NCBI GenBank assembly: GCA_039029915.1
Contig: JBCCFD010000197.1
Location: 1-13,508, forward strand
Direction: 5' to 3'
DNA length: 13,508 nucleotides
From: QQUD01 sp039029915
GTDB lineage: Bacteria > Chloroflexota > Anaerolineae > Promineifilales > Promineifilaceae
In this document: positions 1 through 6,333 of the stretch, piece by piece
How the letters are laid out: each line of letters begins with the position of its first letter
Position numbering within the stretch: the stretch's first letter is position 1
Notes under the pieces: generated by a model
Databases searched by the model: none
Told to the model about the DNA's origin: nothing
Seen by the model: only the letters and a program-made list of their open reading frames with translations
Translations under genes and position numbers: made by a program

Positions 1-1
1 C

Positions 2-1156
2 CGACGCTATCGACTTGGTCGCGTCCGTGAATTTCTACGAAAGTTTGATTACGCGGGCATTGTTCTCTTCGATCCACTGCATGTTCGTTATGCAACCGAC
101 AGTACCAACATGCAGCTATGGGTGACTCACAACGCGGCCCGCTACGTTTTTGTCCCAACCGAAGGGCCCGTCATCATGTTTGATTATCATGACACAAAGT
201 TTCTCAATAGCCACAGTGAAGTGATCGATGAAGTTCGGACAGCCACCTCGTGGTTTTACTTTGTTGCTGGTGATCGGTATGAGGAGCAAGCCCAAAAATG
301 GGGGGCACAAATCGCCGATTTGGTAAAGCAATACGGCGGGGGCAATATGCGCCTAGCCATTGATAGGTGCAATCACGAAGGCTTAGAAGCACTCCAGTCT
401 CACGGAATCTCCATCCACAATGGCGAAGAGCTGATGGAATTAGCTCGCGCAGTAAAATGTGATGAAGAAATAAAAATGATGCGCTGTGCCATTCACGCCT
501 GCGAACAGTCAATGGAGGTGATGCGCCAAAATATGCAGCCCGGCATGTCGGAACAGCGGCTCTGGAGCTATTTACACGCCGAAAATATTGCCCGAGGCGG
601 TGAGTGGATTGAGACCCGACTTATGGCTTCAGGCCCTCGCTGTAATCCTTGGTTCCAAGAGTGCAGCAGTCGAATTATCGAAGCGGGAGATTTTGTGGCG
701 TTCGACACCGATCTGATTGGGTCATATGGAATTTGCGTTGATATTTCTCGCACATGGCTCTGTGGCGGTGGCCAGCCAACTCAGGAACAGCAAGGAATCT
801 ATGACATGGCCTACGCACAAATTCAAAACAACATGGCCATGCTCAAACCAGGGCTCACTTTTAGAGAGATGACGTTCGATTCGCTCGTTTACGACCCCAA
901 TGAGTATCGACACTATTCCTGCATTTATCATGGCGTGGGTTTGTGCGACGAATATCCATGTATTTACTTTCCAGATGCGTGGGATGAAATAGGGTACGAG
1001 GGCGTGCTTGAGCCGGGCAACGTGATTTGTGTCGAGAGTTACTTAGGGAAGCGGTCAGGTGGCCCGGGGGTAAAACTTGAGGAACAAGTATTAATTACCG
1101 ATACCGGATATGAACTGCTTTCTAGCTATCCGATTAAGGAAATTTTAACAAACTAG
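2..1156 (+). CDS. dddP: DddP-like M24-fold protein (probable DMSP lyase), 5' truncated by window edge
   Basis: The frame is open from base 2 with no stop, so the start lies upstream; 384 codons are present. DddP cleaves dimethylsulfoniopropionate to dimethylsulfide and acrylate using a two-metal centre in an M24 (creatinase/aminopeptidase) fold. Visible here (window codon numbers): FDTDL with D235 and D237, VDISR with D247, HGVGLCD with H310 and D316, E345 in CVESY and E360 in KLEEQ. These are the M24 metal ligands plus the Asp six residues after the His that acts as base in characterised DddP. As I remember the DddP numbering (295, 297, 307, 371, 377, 406, 421), the spacing agrees to within one residue. 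Stretches such as YATDSTNMQLW, HAENIARGGEWIETRLMASG and NPWFQEC also match DddP as I recall it. No SD is visible near the internal Met at 110, so that is not the start. Membership of M24 is near certain; lyase activity is inferred. The alternative is a generic Xaa-Pro dipeptidase-like hydrolase. Confidence 0.75.
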   Translation, partial: RRYRLGRVREFLRKFDYAGIVLFDPLHVRYATDSTNMQLWVTHNAARYVFVPTEGPVIMFDYHDTKFLNSHSEVIDEVRTATSWFYFVAGDRYEEQAQKWGAQIADLVKQYGGGNMRLAIDRCNHEGLEALQSHGISIHNGEELMELARAVKCDEEIKMMRCAIHACEQSMEVMRQNMQPGMSEQRLWSYLHAENIARGGEWIETRLMASGPRCNPWFQECSSRIIEAGDFVAFDTDLIGSYGICVDISRTWLCGGGQPTQEQQGIYDMAYAQIQNNMAMLKPGLTFREMTFDSLVYDPNEYRHYSCIYHGVGLCDEYPCIYFPDAWDEIGYEGVLEPGNVICVESYLGKRSGGPGVKLEEQVLITDTGYELLSSYPIKEILTN

Positions 1157-1163
1157 CTTGACT

Positions 1164-1220
1164 TTACCTGACAGGTTTCTATGACTGATAGCAGGGGAAA
1201 TTTAAAAACCTGTCAGGTAA
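1164..1220. repeat. Perfect 15-bp inverted repeat, hairpin element between two genes
   Basis: TTACCTGACAGGTTT at 1164-1178 is the exact reverse complement of AAACCTGTCAGGTAA at 1206-1220, with a 27-nt loop. Each arm contains a smaller near-palindrome (ACCTGACAGGT / ACCTGTCAGGT). It begins 8 bp after the stop of the upstream gene, so the transcript would form a stable stem there. No T-run follows either arm, so it is not a classic intrinsic terminator. It resembles a mobile intergenic palindromic unit (MITE- or REP-like), which is an inference. Confidence 0.75.
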
Positions 1221-1264
1221 GCTACCCTCAGTCATTCCAACCTGCATCCTCTGTCGTTCCGAGT

Positions 1265-1270
1265 TATAAT
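1265..1270 (+). promoter_or_regulatory. Possible -10 box (TATAAT) for the PLP enzyme gene
   Basis: A perfect TATAAT lies 22 bp before the chosen ATG at 1292. I see no convincing -35 at the right spacing, so this is a weak call. It lies just downstream of the inverted repeat, which would make the PLP gene independently transcribed. Confidence 0.3.
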
Positions 1271-1291
1271 TCTGCTCTGAAAAGGAACGAT

Positions 1292-2272
1292 ATGAATTTA
1301 AATTTTCCACGCAGTGTGTCTTTAGGCCACTTTCCAACACCAATTGAAAAGCTTGACCGACTCTCACGTTTTTTAAATGGTCCAGAACTTTTTATTAAAA
1401 GGGACGATTTAACCGGTTTGGCAACCGGTGGCAACAAGACACGCAAGTTGGAATTCCTGATTGCGGATGCCATTCATCACGAATGCGATCATATTGTTAC
1501 GGTTGGCGGACCACAAAGTAATCATTGTCGCCAAACAGCGGCAGCGGCAGCAAAATTAGGCTTAGGCTGTTCGCTTATTATCAAGGGTGAAAAGCCTAAG
1601 CAGCGACTGGGCAATTTACTGTTAGATGAGCTGTTGGGGGCGCATGTTTATTGGACAAACGGCCGTACCCGAGCTGAAATGATGGAAGAAGTCGTTGCAG
1701 AGCTGCAAAAAATGGGCCGAAAACCGTATCCGATTCCGGTTGGCGGGTCTAATGTCATTGGCTCAGCGAGCTACGTTGCCGCAATGGAAGAATTCCATCA
1801 TCAAATCCGTGATGTGTATCTAAATTTTGATTTTATCGTTTTAGCCAGCAGCAGCGGCGGAACCCAAGCAGGCATTGTTCTTGGTAGCCACATTTATGGT
1901 TTTAACGGCGAGGTGCTTGGTATTAGCGTTGATGGACCGGCCGACCAATTAAAGACCCAAGTCGCGGCTTTAGCCACGGCCACGGCCACCCACTTAGGGC
2001 TAGATTCCATGTCTCTTTTAGAACAAGTGGTTATCAACGATGATTATATTGGAGATGGGTATGCACAGGTTGGGGAGCCTGAAAGAGAAGCAATACAGCT
2101 CATGGCCCAAAAAGAAGGCATTCTTTTAGATCCTGTTTATACCTCGAAGGCTGTCGCTGGCATTATTGACCTCATTCGATGGGGTGCATTTACTCGTGGA
2201 CAATCCATTCTTTTCTGGCATACAGGTGGCTCTGCCACATTATCAGCATTTTCACACAAACTAGTACTTTAG
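1292..2272 (+). CDS. PLP-dependent D-cysteine desulfhydrase / cysteate sulfo-lyase family enzyme
   Basis: This is a 326-aa fold-type II PLP enzyme of the ACC deaminase / D-cysteine desulfhydrase family, close to the usual family length. GGNKTRKLE holds the Schiff-base lysine (K49), and GGPQSNHCRQ (75-78) is the conserved Gln-Ser-Asn-His cofactor and substrate loop. Two positions separate true ACC deaminases from desulfhydrases: the Glu in DPVYEGK and the Leu in HLGG. Here they are Thr284 (DPVYTSK) and Thr311 (HTGG). This favours a beta-eliminating enzyme that releases sulfide or sulfite plus pyruvate and ammonia over ACC deaminase. CuyA-type L-cysteate sulfo-lyases share this family and cannot be excluded. 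The start at ATG 1292 is preceded by AAGGA (1282-1286) with 5-nt spacing; an upstream in-frame ATG at 1181 lies inside the hairpin and lacks a ribosome site. The neighbour is a DddP-like gene on the same strand. Confidence 0.85.
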   Translation: MNLNFPRSVSLGHFPTPIEKLDRLSRFLNGPELFIKRDDLTGLATGGNKTRKLEFLIADAIHHECDHIVTVGGPQSNHCRQTAAAAAKLGLGCSLIIKGEKPKQRLGNLLLDELLGAHVYWTNGRTRAEMMEEVVAELQKMGRKPYPIPVGGSNVIGSASYVAAMEEFHHQIRDVYLNFDFIVLASSSGGTQAGIVLGSHIYGFNGEVLGISVDGPADQLKTQVAALATATATHLGLDSMSLLEQVVINDDYIGDGYAQVGEPEREAIQLMAQKEGILLDPVYTSKAVAGIIDLIRWGAFTRGQSILFWHTGGSATLSAFSHKLVL

Positions 2273-2301
2273 GCCTATTACGGCTTTCCTACAAACCCCT
2301 T

Positions 2302-2322
2302 AGAATTTGTTCTACAAATTCT
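2302..2322 (+). terminator. AT-rich hairpin after the PLP gene, possible terminator
   Basis: AGAATTTGT (2302-2310) and ACAAATTCT (2314-2322) form a perfect 9-bp stem with a 3-nt TCT loop, 30 bp after the PLP gene stop. There is no T-run after it, so it may only pause or protect the 3' end of the transcript. Confidence 0.4.
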
Positions 2323-2434
2323 TACGAGAATGCAGTTCCCTTTGACCTACACAGCAGAAGAGCTTTAACTGATTCACACTTTGCGTTCAGGATTTAATAT
2401 AGTATTTGTGGATCAATTTATTGGATGTGAAAAA

Positions 2435-2872
2435 ATGAAATCGGGTGAACCCTGTGGCAGTTTTTCTATTTTAATTATTGATGATTCCTCAGCAATGAGA
2501 AGCATCACGTCAGATATTCTAGAAAGTTTTGGCCATCGCGTGTGGCAAGCTGAAAATAGTAAAGATGGTTTATCGCTTTTTGAGGAAATTTATTTTGACC
2601 TCGTTATTTTAGATGTCAATATGCCTGATATGGATGGGCCAAAAGTTTATCGTGAGCTTTTATTACTTAATCCAACAGTGAATGTAATTGTTTATTCTTC
2701 AGAGTCACAAACGGCCGTTTCTGCAAAATTTGCCCCCTTCGCCGTCCCCTACTTCTTGCACAAGCCGGTTGATATCACATTGCTTTATGAAACGGTAAAT
2801 ATAGCTATAAAAGGGTCAGAGCTATTGACCCACAACAATGTCTGGCAAGATAAAAACGTCTTGCTCACTTGA
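2435..2872 (+). CDS. Single-domain CheY-like response regulator
   Basis: From ATG 2435 this is a 145-aa receiver domain with no output domain. The phosphorylation site is intact: acidic pair D16-D17 (LIIDDSSAMR), phospho-acceptor D60 (VILDVNMPDMDG), switch S88 (VIVYSSES) and K110 (FLHKPVD). DMDG after the acceptor is typical. A possible upstream TTG start at 2381 would add 18 residues (MRSGFNIVF...) that fit no receiver fold, so ATG 2435 is preferred; the nearest SD-like sequence is a weak GGA at 2423-2425. No kinase is adjacent; the closest sensor-like protein is 6.6 kb away and truncated. It could act as a phosphorelay intermediate or a protein-binding switch. The last 51 bp overlap the 3' end of the opposing glycosyltransferase gene. 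Confidence 0.9.
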   Translation: MKSGEPCGSFSILIIDDSSAMRSITSDILESFGHRVWQAENSKDGLSLFEEIYFDLVILDVNMPDMDGPKVYRELLLLNPTVNVIVYSSESQTAVSAKFAPFAVPYFLHKPVDITLLYETVNIAIKGSELLTHNNVWQDKNVLLT

Positions 2873-4735
2873 TCCTAGTTGAATCATGAGCCGTTCTGTG
2901 GGGTTAGCAAAATCATATACCCCGAGGCGGATTTGATACGGGCCTGATGCGATTCCAGTCGGCAACAGGACTCCATGATTATCCCGTACAGTTTCTTCGG
3001 GAATCCAACCCGGTGTGAGGGCTAGCCCTCCACCGGGTTCACTGTCTCTCTGAGCCACAATCTCACCATTACTATTTAAAATGTGAAGAAAAATCTTATA
3101 ACGCTTATCAATGGGTTCAATGGCCTGCCAAAACAAGGTAACCTGCACAATTTCACCCGATAAAAACTGAGTTTGGTTGAGGGTATATCCTTCAAGCAAT
3201 ATTTGGTTACTAAAGGACAGATTAACGGCCGTTTTCATTTCAGCAGCCGGTTCTGCAGGAATCGCGTAGGTCACAAAACGCACATCTCCCACCCACTCGT
3301 CAGTCGCTTTAAAGGCATTGACATCAAGCCATCGCTCAACAAGTCGTTCCGGATCACGCTGAGCTTCCCCCCAAAAAATAGCATACAGGCGTTCATGCTG
3401 TGCCGCGATTGGTGCCAATTCACCGTCAATCTCCCCCTCTGTAGGATGTGTCCGTCCTTTGGGAAGCGGGTAAACATTTTCACCATCAGGAAAATAATAA
3501 GTAAACGCTTCCCACTGGTTAGGCGCATTTAAAATGATGCCAGCGTTGGGATGAGCTTCATCTATTATCCGCTGGGCCATCCCCCGATAATCAGCCCGAG
3601 CATACGCAGGTGAGAAGTACATATTTTGAAGAGATTGCCATTGATTGGGTAGAAGCCAAAGAAGTATCAAACCGGCGAATAGCCAGCCAAATCTAGGCAT
3701 TTGACTGCTTAAACCGACGAATAGCGCTAAGAATGGCACGGTCACGATATAAAACTTTAAAAAGGCGGTATCTGTCGTGCCCAGTACATAGTTGAATAGG
3801 ATAGGAAAGATTACGGCCGTTCCGCCTAAAATCGAAATACGCCACTGTCTCTGAAAGATTGCTAAGCCTAAAAGTCCAACCAGGCCCAGAAAAAAAAGAG
3901 ACTGAACCTGCATGGTGAACGTCTCACCAACCAGTAACCATTGGGCCACCTCGCGCACAAAAGGCAAAAATGGCGGTCTTAAAATGGGCTCATCCCCAAA
4001 CTGAATGATAAAAATGGGAATCCACGGCGCATACAGCAGGATCATCCCACCGACAAGGACGCCAAAGTCAAGTAATATCCGAACGGGATTGGTGGATCGT
4101 CTATTTTGGGGCAGAGTCTTCCTACCCAATCCTAAGACCACGGTCAAAAGGACAAAGATGCCCTGAATACCTAAGACAACAGGAAAAAAATAGTGCGTGT
4201 ATAATCCCGCCGCACCGAGCAGGGCATAGGTGAGTCCGGCTGACCAAGATGGCCGTTTCAGCCACACCCACAGCATCAATGTTGACAGCACCCCTAGAAG
4301 CCCCAGCAAACTGTACATTCGTGTTTCTTGACTATAGTAAATAAGCGCGGGATGCACAGCAACAAAAAGGCCAACAAGCAAAACGGCCGTTTTACTTAAG
4401 GCCATCCGTTTTGCTAAGGCAACTGTAGTCACCATTGTCAAAACGCCCGCAAATGTGGATAAGGCGCGCAGGGCAAACTCCGTTTCTCCTACCAGCTCAC
4501 GCCAGCCGCGTAGGAGCAAATAATACAGCGGGGGATGAATGTCACTAGCGGTGCCTTCAATGATGAGCCGAATGGTGCGCTCGCTCAATCTGGCGCTATT
4601 GCCCTCATCATTCCAAAAAGATTGGTTATCAAGCAGGTAAAAGCGGAGAAAAGTGCCGAGGAGGAGAACGGCCGTTATTAAAACCAAGAAAAGACCATTT
4701 TGCCGAATTGTCAATTTTGAATTGTCAATTGCCAA
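2822..4735 (-). CDS. GT39/ArnT-like polytopic membrane glycosyltransferase with C-terminal beta-sandwich domain
   Basis: This 637-aa protein has a hydrophobic N-terminal anchor (residues 14-35) and a GT-C type catalytic loop with W41-N-D43-E44 and D65-I-H67-P68-P69 (DIHPPLYYLLL). These are hallmarks of the dolichyl/undecaprenyl-phosphate mannosyl or aminoarabinose transferase superfamily (PMT_2). About ten hydrophobic segments follow to roughly residue 370, then a soluble region. Residues about 500-620 (LEGYTLNQTQFLSGEIVQVTL, then GPYQIRLGVYD) form a beta-sandwich that I associate with large Chloroflexota membrane glycosyltransferases. It probably moves a sugar from a lipid-linked donor at the outer face of the membrane; acceptor unknown. 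The start is TTG 4735, with AAGGAG at 4745-4750 nine nt upstream; no in-frame ATG exists before the catalytic motif. It starts 3 bp after the stop of the glycosidase-like gene, so the two are likely translationally coupled. Confidence 0.88.
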   Translation of the reverse strand: MAIDNSKLTIRQNGLFLVLITAVLLLGTFLRFYLLDNQSFWNDEGNSARLSERTIRLIIEGTASDIHPPLYYLLLRGWRELVGETEFALRALSTFAGVLTMVTTVALAKRMALSKTAVLLVGLFVAVHPALIYYSQETRMYSLLGLLGVLSTLMLWVWLKRPSWSAGLTYALLGAAGLYTHYFFPVVLGIQGIFVLLTVVLGLGRKTLPQNRRSTNPVRILLDFGVLVGGMILLYAPWIPIFIIQFGDEPILRPPFLPFVREVAQWLLVGETFTMQVQSLFFLGLVGLLGLAIFQRQWRISILGGTAVIFPILFNYVLGTTDTAFLKFYIVTVPFLALFVGLSSQMPRFGWLFAGLILLWLLPNQWQSLQNMYFSPAYARADYRGMAQRIIDEAHPNAGIILNAPNQWEAFTYYFPDGENVYPLPKGRTHPTEGEIDGELAPIAAQHERLYAIFWGEAQRDPERLVERWLDVNAFKATDEWVGDVRFVTYAIPAEPAAEMKTAVNLSFSNQILLEGYTLNQTQFLSGEIVQVTLFWQAIEPIDKRYKIFLHILNSNGEIVAQRDSEPGGGLALTPGWIPEETVRDNHGVLLPTGIASGPYQIRLGVYDFANPTERLMIQLGSSEQDVFILPDIVVGQ

Positions 4736-4739
4736 TTGT
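4705..4739. repeat. Direct repeats GAATTGTCAATT spanning the glycosyltransferase start
   Basis: GAATTGTCAATT occurs exactly at 4705-4716 and 4719-4730, a 14-bp period, followed by the related GCCAATTGTT at 4731. The repeats encode the N-terminal residues IDNSKLTI of the glycosyltransferase and supply its TTG start codon. Such CAATT-rich tandem units are usually intergenic, so this one appears to have been captured by the reading frame. Confidence 0.7.
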
Positions 4740-6106
4740 TAATACTCCTTGGGATGGGTCCACAACAGGGTTATAAACAGAAAGACCCCAGCACTGAACC
4801 AAAAGAGATACGGCCGTACACGCATCCAAATTGCCCCAAAGTTTCCGCTTTGCGAGGGAAAATCATTACGGGTCATGTAACTGGCCAAGGCAGAATAGGC
4901 GGGAAGCGGCGTAAAATCTGGTTCCATTAGTCGAAAGTAATACCACGATTGGTCTTTCTCAAAATCAGCTGCCCGCTTGAAAAACCAATAGCTCATCACC
5001 CCCATCCAAGGCCACTCTTCTTGAGCACGCTGATATGCTTCAACACCGTACCGTCCCTGCTGCTCTTCCGTCACGCGCCCAAACGTAGGCACAATGCCAT
5101 CGGGGACAACATTCCAAGCCATTTCGCTAATCCAAATCGGTTTATGGGCATCACCTTGGCGCACCATCACATCTCGAATCAGTAGATGATGGGGGTAGTT
5201 AATCACGGTTGGGCGCAAACGCTGATCGGTCGCGCCAGACCAAAGCCCATAGCCCTGCGCTGACATGATGTCAAAACAGTCACCGGCTCCTGCAGCATAC
5301 ATTTTTTGTAAAAAAATGAGGTCGTTGAGGTTGGCATCCGTAATATCAACAGTTGGGGTAAGGGCGCCTGCAAGCACGATGGCATCAGGGTTGACGGCTT
5401 TAATACGGCCGTAGGCATTACAAAGCAACGCCGTAAACTCAACCGGATTAACGGGCTGATGGTTGCCCCATTCTTCATTGCCGTTCGGCTCATTCCAAAT
5501 TTGAAAATATGTAATCTGCCCCTTATATCGTTCAGCCACAATGGCTGCAAAATCCCCAAAATCATCATAATTATCCGGTGGAGCTTTGGAGCCTGTTTGC
5601 TCCACGGGCAAAGCGCGCGTCCAGTTTGGTGGATTGCTCAATCGGGCAATAATCTCGATCTCGTTATCTGAGGCTAACTGAGTAATTTGGTCATATTTTG
5701 CCCATGCATCTACCCCATTTGGATCGTTTCGGCGATCGACAAAGTCCCCCTTTCCGTGGATTTCAATATCTTCCCACACGAACTCTTGGCGAATAAATTG
5801 GAACCCAGCGTCATGAATCAGCTCAAGGCTTTGTTGCCGCTTGATGGGTTCTGCTTCCTGTTCCAAAAAGGTATTGACGCCGAATATCGTGTCAGTCTGA
5901 TATGAAATCTCTGCATTGGGAGCGAGGCGAGGCTGTGGCCGAACGGCCGTATTGACCCAGTGCATTAGTCCTCTAACTTGGGGTAGAAACGCTTCTTCCC
6001 CTGTTAGATCATAGAGCGATGTGGCGTTTGGCCAAAGCGAGAAAATAAGACCACAAATACTGAGGACGTAAACGACCGTTACCCAGCGTTGATTCAAAAA
6101 TCGCAT
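4739..6106 (-). CDS. Membrane-tethered clan-A glycoside hydrolase-like protein
   Basis: From ATG 6106 the protein has 455 residues. An uncleaved-looking N-terminal segment (about 8-24), a TIM-barrel domain with GH39/GH5-like features, and a second membrane segment near the C-terminus (about 425-446, FWFSAGVFLFITLLW) suggest a catalytic domain outside the cytoplasm anchored at both ends. The likely acid/base is E206 in IWNEPNGNEEW and the likely nucleophile E328 in WISEMAWN; this Asn-Glu-Pro then Trp-x-x-Glu arrangement is diagnostic of clan GH-A. Substrate unknown. An in-frame TTG at 6115 would add three residues; neither start has a strong SD. It lies directly upstream of, and is probably co-transcribed with, the GT39-like glycosyltransferase, so the two may build and trim one surface glycan (inference). 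It contains two ACGGCCGT sites. Confidence 0.85.
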   Translation of the reverse strand: MRFLNQRWVTVVYVLSICGLIFSLWPNATSLYDLTGEEAFLPQVRGLMHWVNTAVRPQPRLAPNAEISYQTDTIFGVNTFLEQEAEPIKRQQSLELIHDAGFQFIRQEFVWEDIEIHGKGDFVDRRNDPNGVDAWAKYDQITQLASDNEIEIIARLSNPPNWTRALPVEQTGSKAPPDNYDDFGDFAAIVAERYKGQITYFQIWNEPNGNEEWGNHQPVNPVEFTALLCNAYGRIKAVNPDAIVLAGALTPTVDITDANLNDLIFLQKMYAAGAGDCFDIMSAQGYGLWSGATDQRLRPTVINYPHHLLIRDVMVRQGDAHKPIWISEMAWNVVPDGIVPTFGRVTEEQQGRYGVEAYQRAQEEWPWMGVMSYWFFKRAADFEKDQSWYYFRLMEPDFTPLPAYSALASYMTRNDFPSQSGNFGAIWMRVRPYLFWFSAGVFLFITLLWTHPKEY

Positions 6107-6216
6107 AGCGGGCAATTATAGCCTGATTGGTCAACCGTGCCCTACCTTCCCCCTACGTTACCCACATATCGTAAGATTCATCTCAGGGGCATTGGCTCAT
6201 AATCAACCCAAATGAC

Positions 6217-6222
6217 TATAAT
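6217..6222 (+). promoter_or_regulatory. Possible promoter (-10 TATAAT) for the Fe-S oxidoreductase gene
   Basis: TATAAT at 6217-6222 has TTGGCT (6192-6197) upstream as a partial -35, with a 19-bp spacer that is longer than ideal. The leader would be roughly 105 nt and would include the 26-bp palindrome. Confidence 0.35.
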
Positions 6223-6283
6223 GCACTGCGTCAAAAATCGGGTAAAATATGCATCGAGAAGGAAGGGATGTTAAAATCCTAAA

Positions 6284-6309
6284 TATATTGCTGATATATC
6301 AGCAATATA
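6284..6309. promoter_or_regulatory. Perfect 26-bp palindrome, candidate operator
   Basis: The half-site TATATTGCTGATA (6284-6296) is followed immediately by its exact reverse complement (6297-6309). It sits 24 bp upstream of the ATG at 6334 and downstream of the possible -10. Symmetric sites of this length without a loop are typical dimeric repressor operators. As RNA it would form a hairpin close to the ribosome site. It may control the divergent glycosidase/glycosyltransferase pair as well. Confidence 0.6.
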
Positions 6310-6333
6310 AATGAAATGGAGTGAGTAGAATTT

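Noticed and set aside
1181..1291. Longer start for the PLP enzyme at ATG 1181
   Set aside because: It lies in the loop of the inverted repeat, lacks an SD, and its extra 37 residues fit no part of the family; ATG 1292 has a clear SD and the family N-terminus.
2872..2884. 13-nt match ATCCTAGTTGAAT shared with 12266-12278
   Set aside because: A match of this length between two places in 13.5 kb is expected by chance a few times.
6115..6134. Minus-strand TTGACC and TATAAT as promoter of the glycosidase/glycosyltransferase pair
   Set aside because: The boxes are only 8 bp apart, far too close for a sigma-70 promoter; the TATAAT alone may still act as a -10.
6268..6282. Four-codon upstream open frame (MLKS) after a purine-rich stretch
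   Set aside because: Too short to judge and the SD-like GGAAGGG is too close to the ATG.
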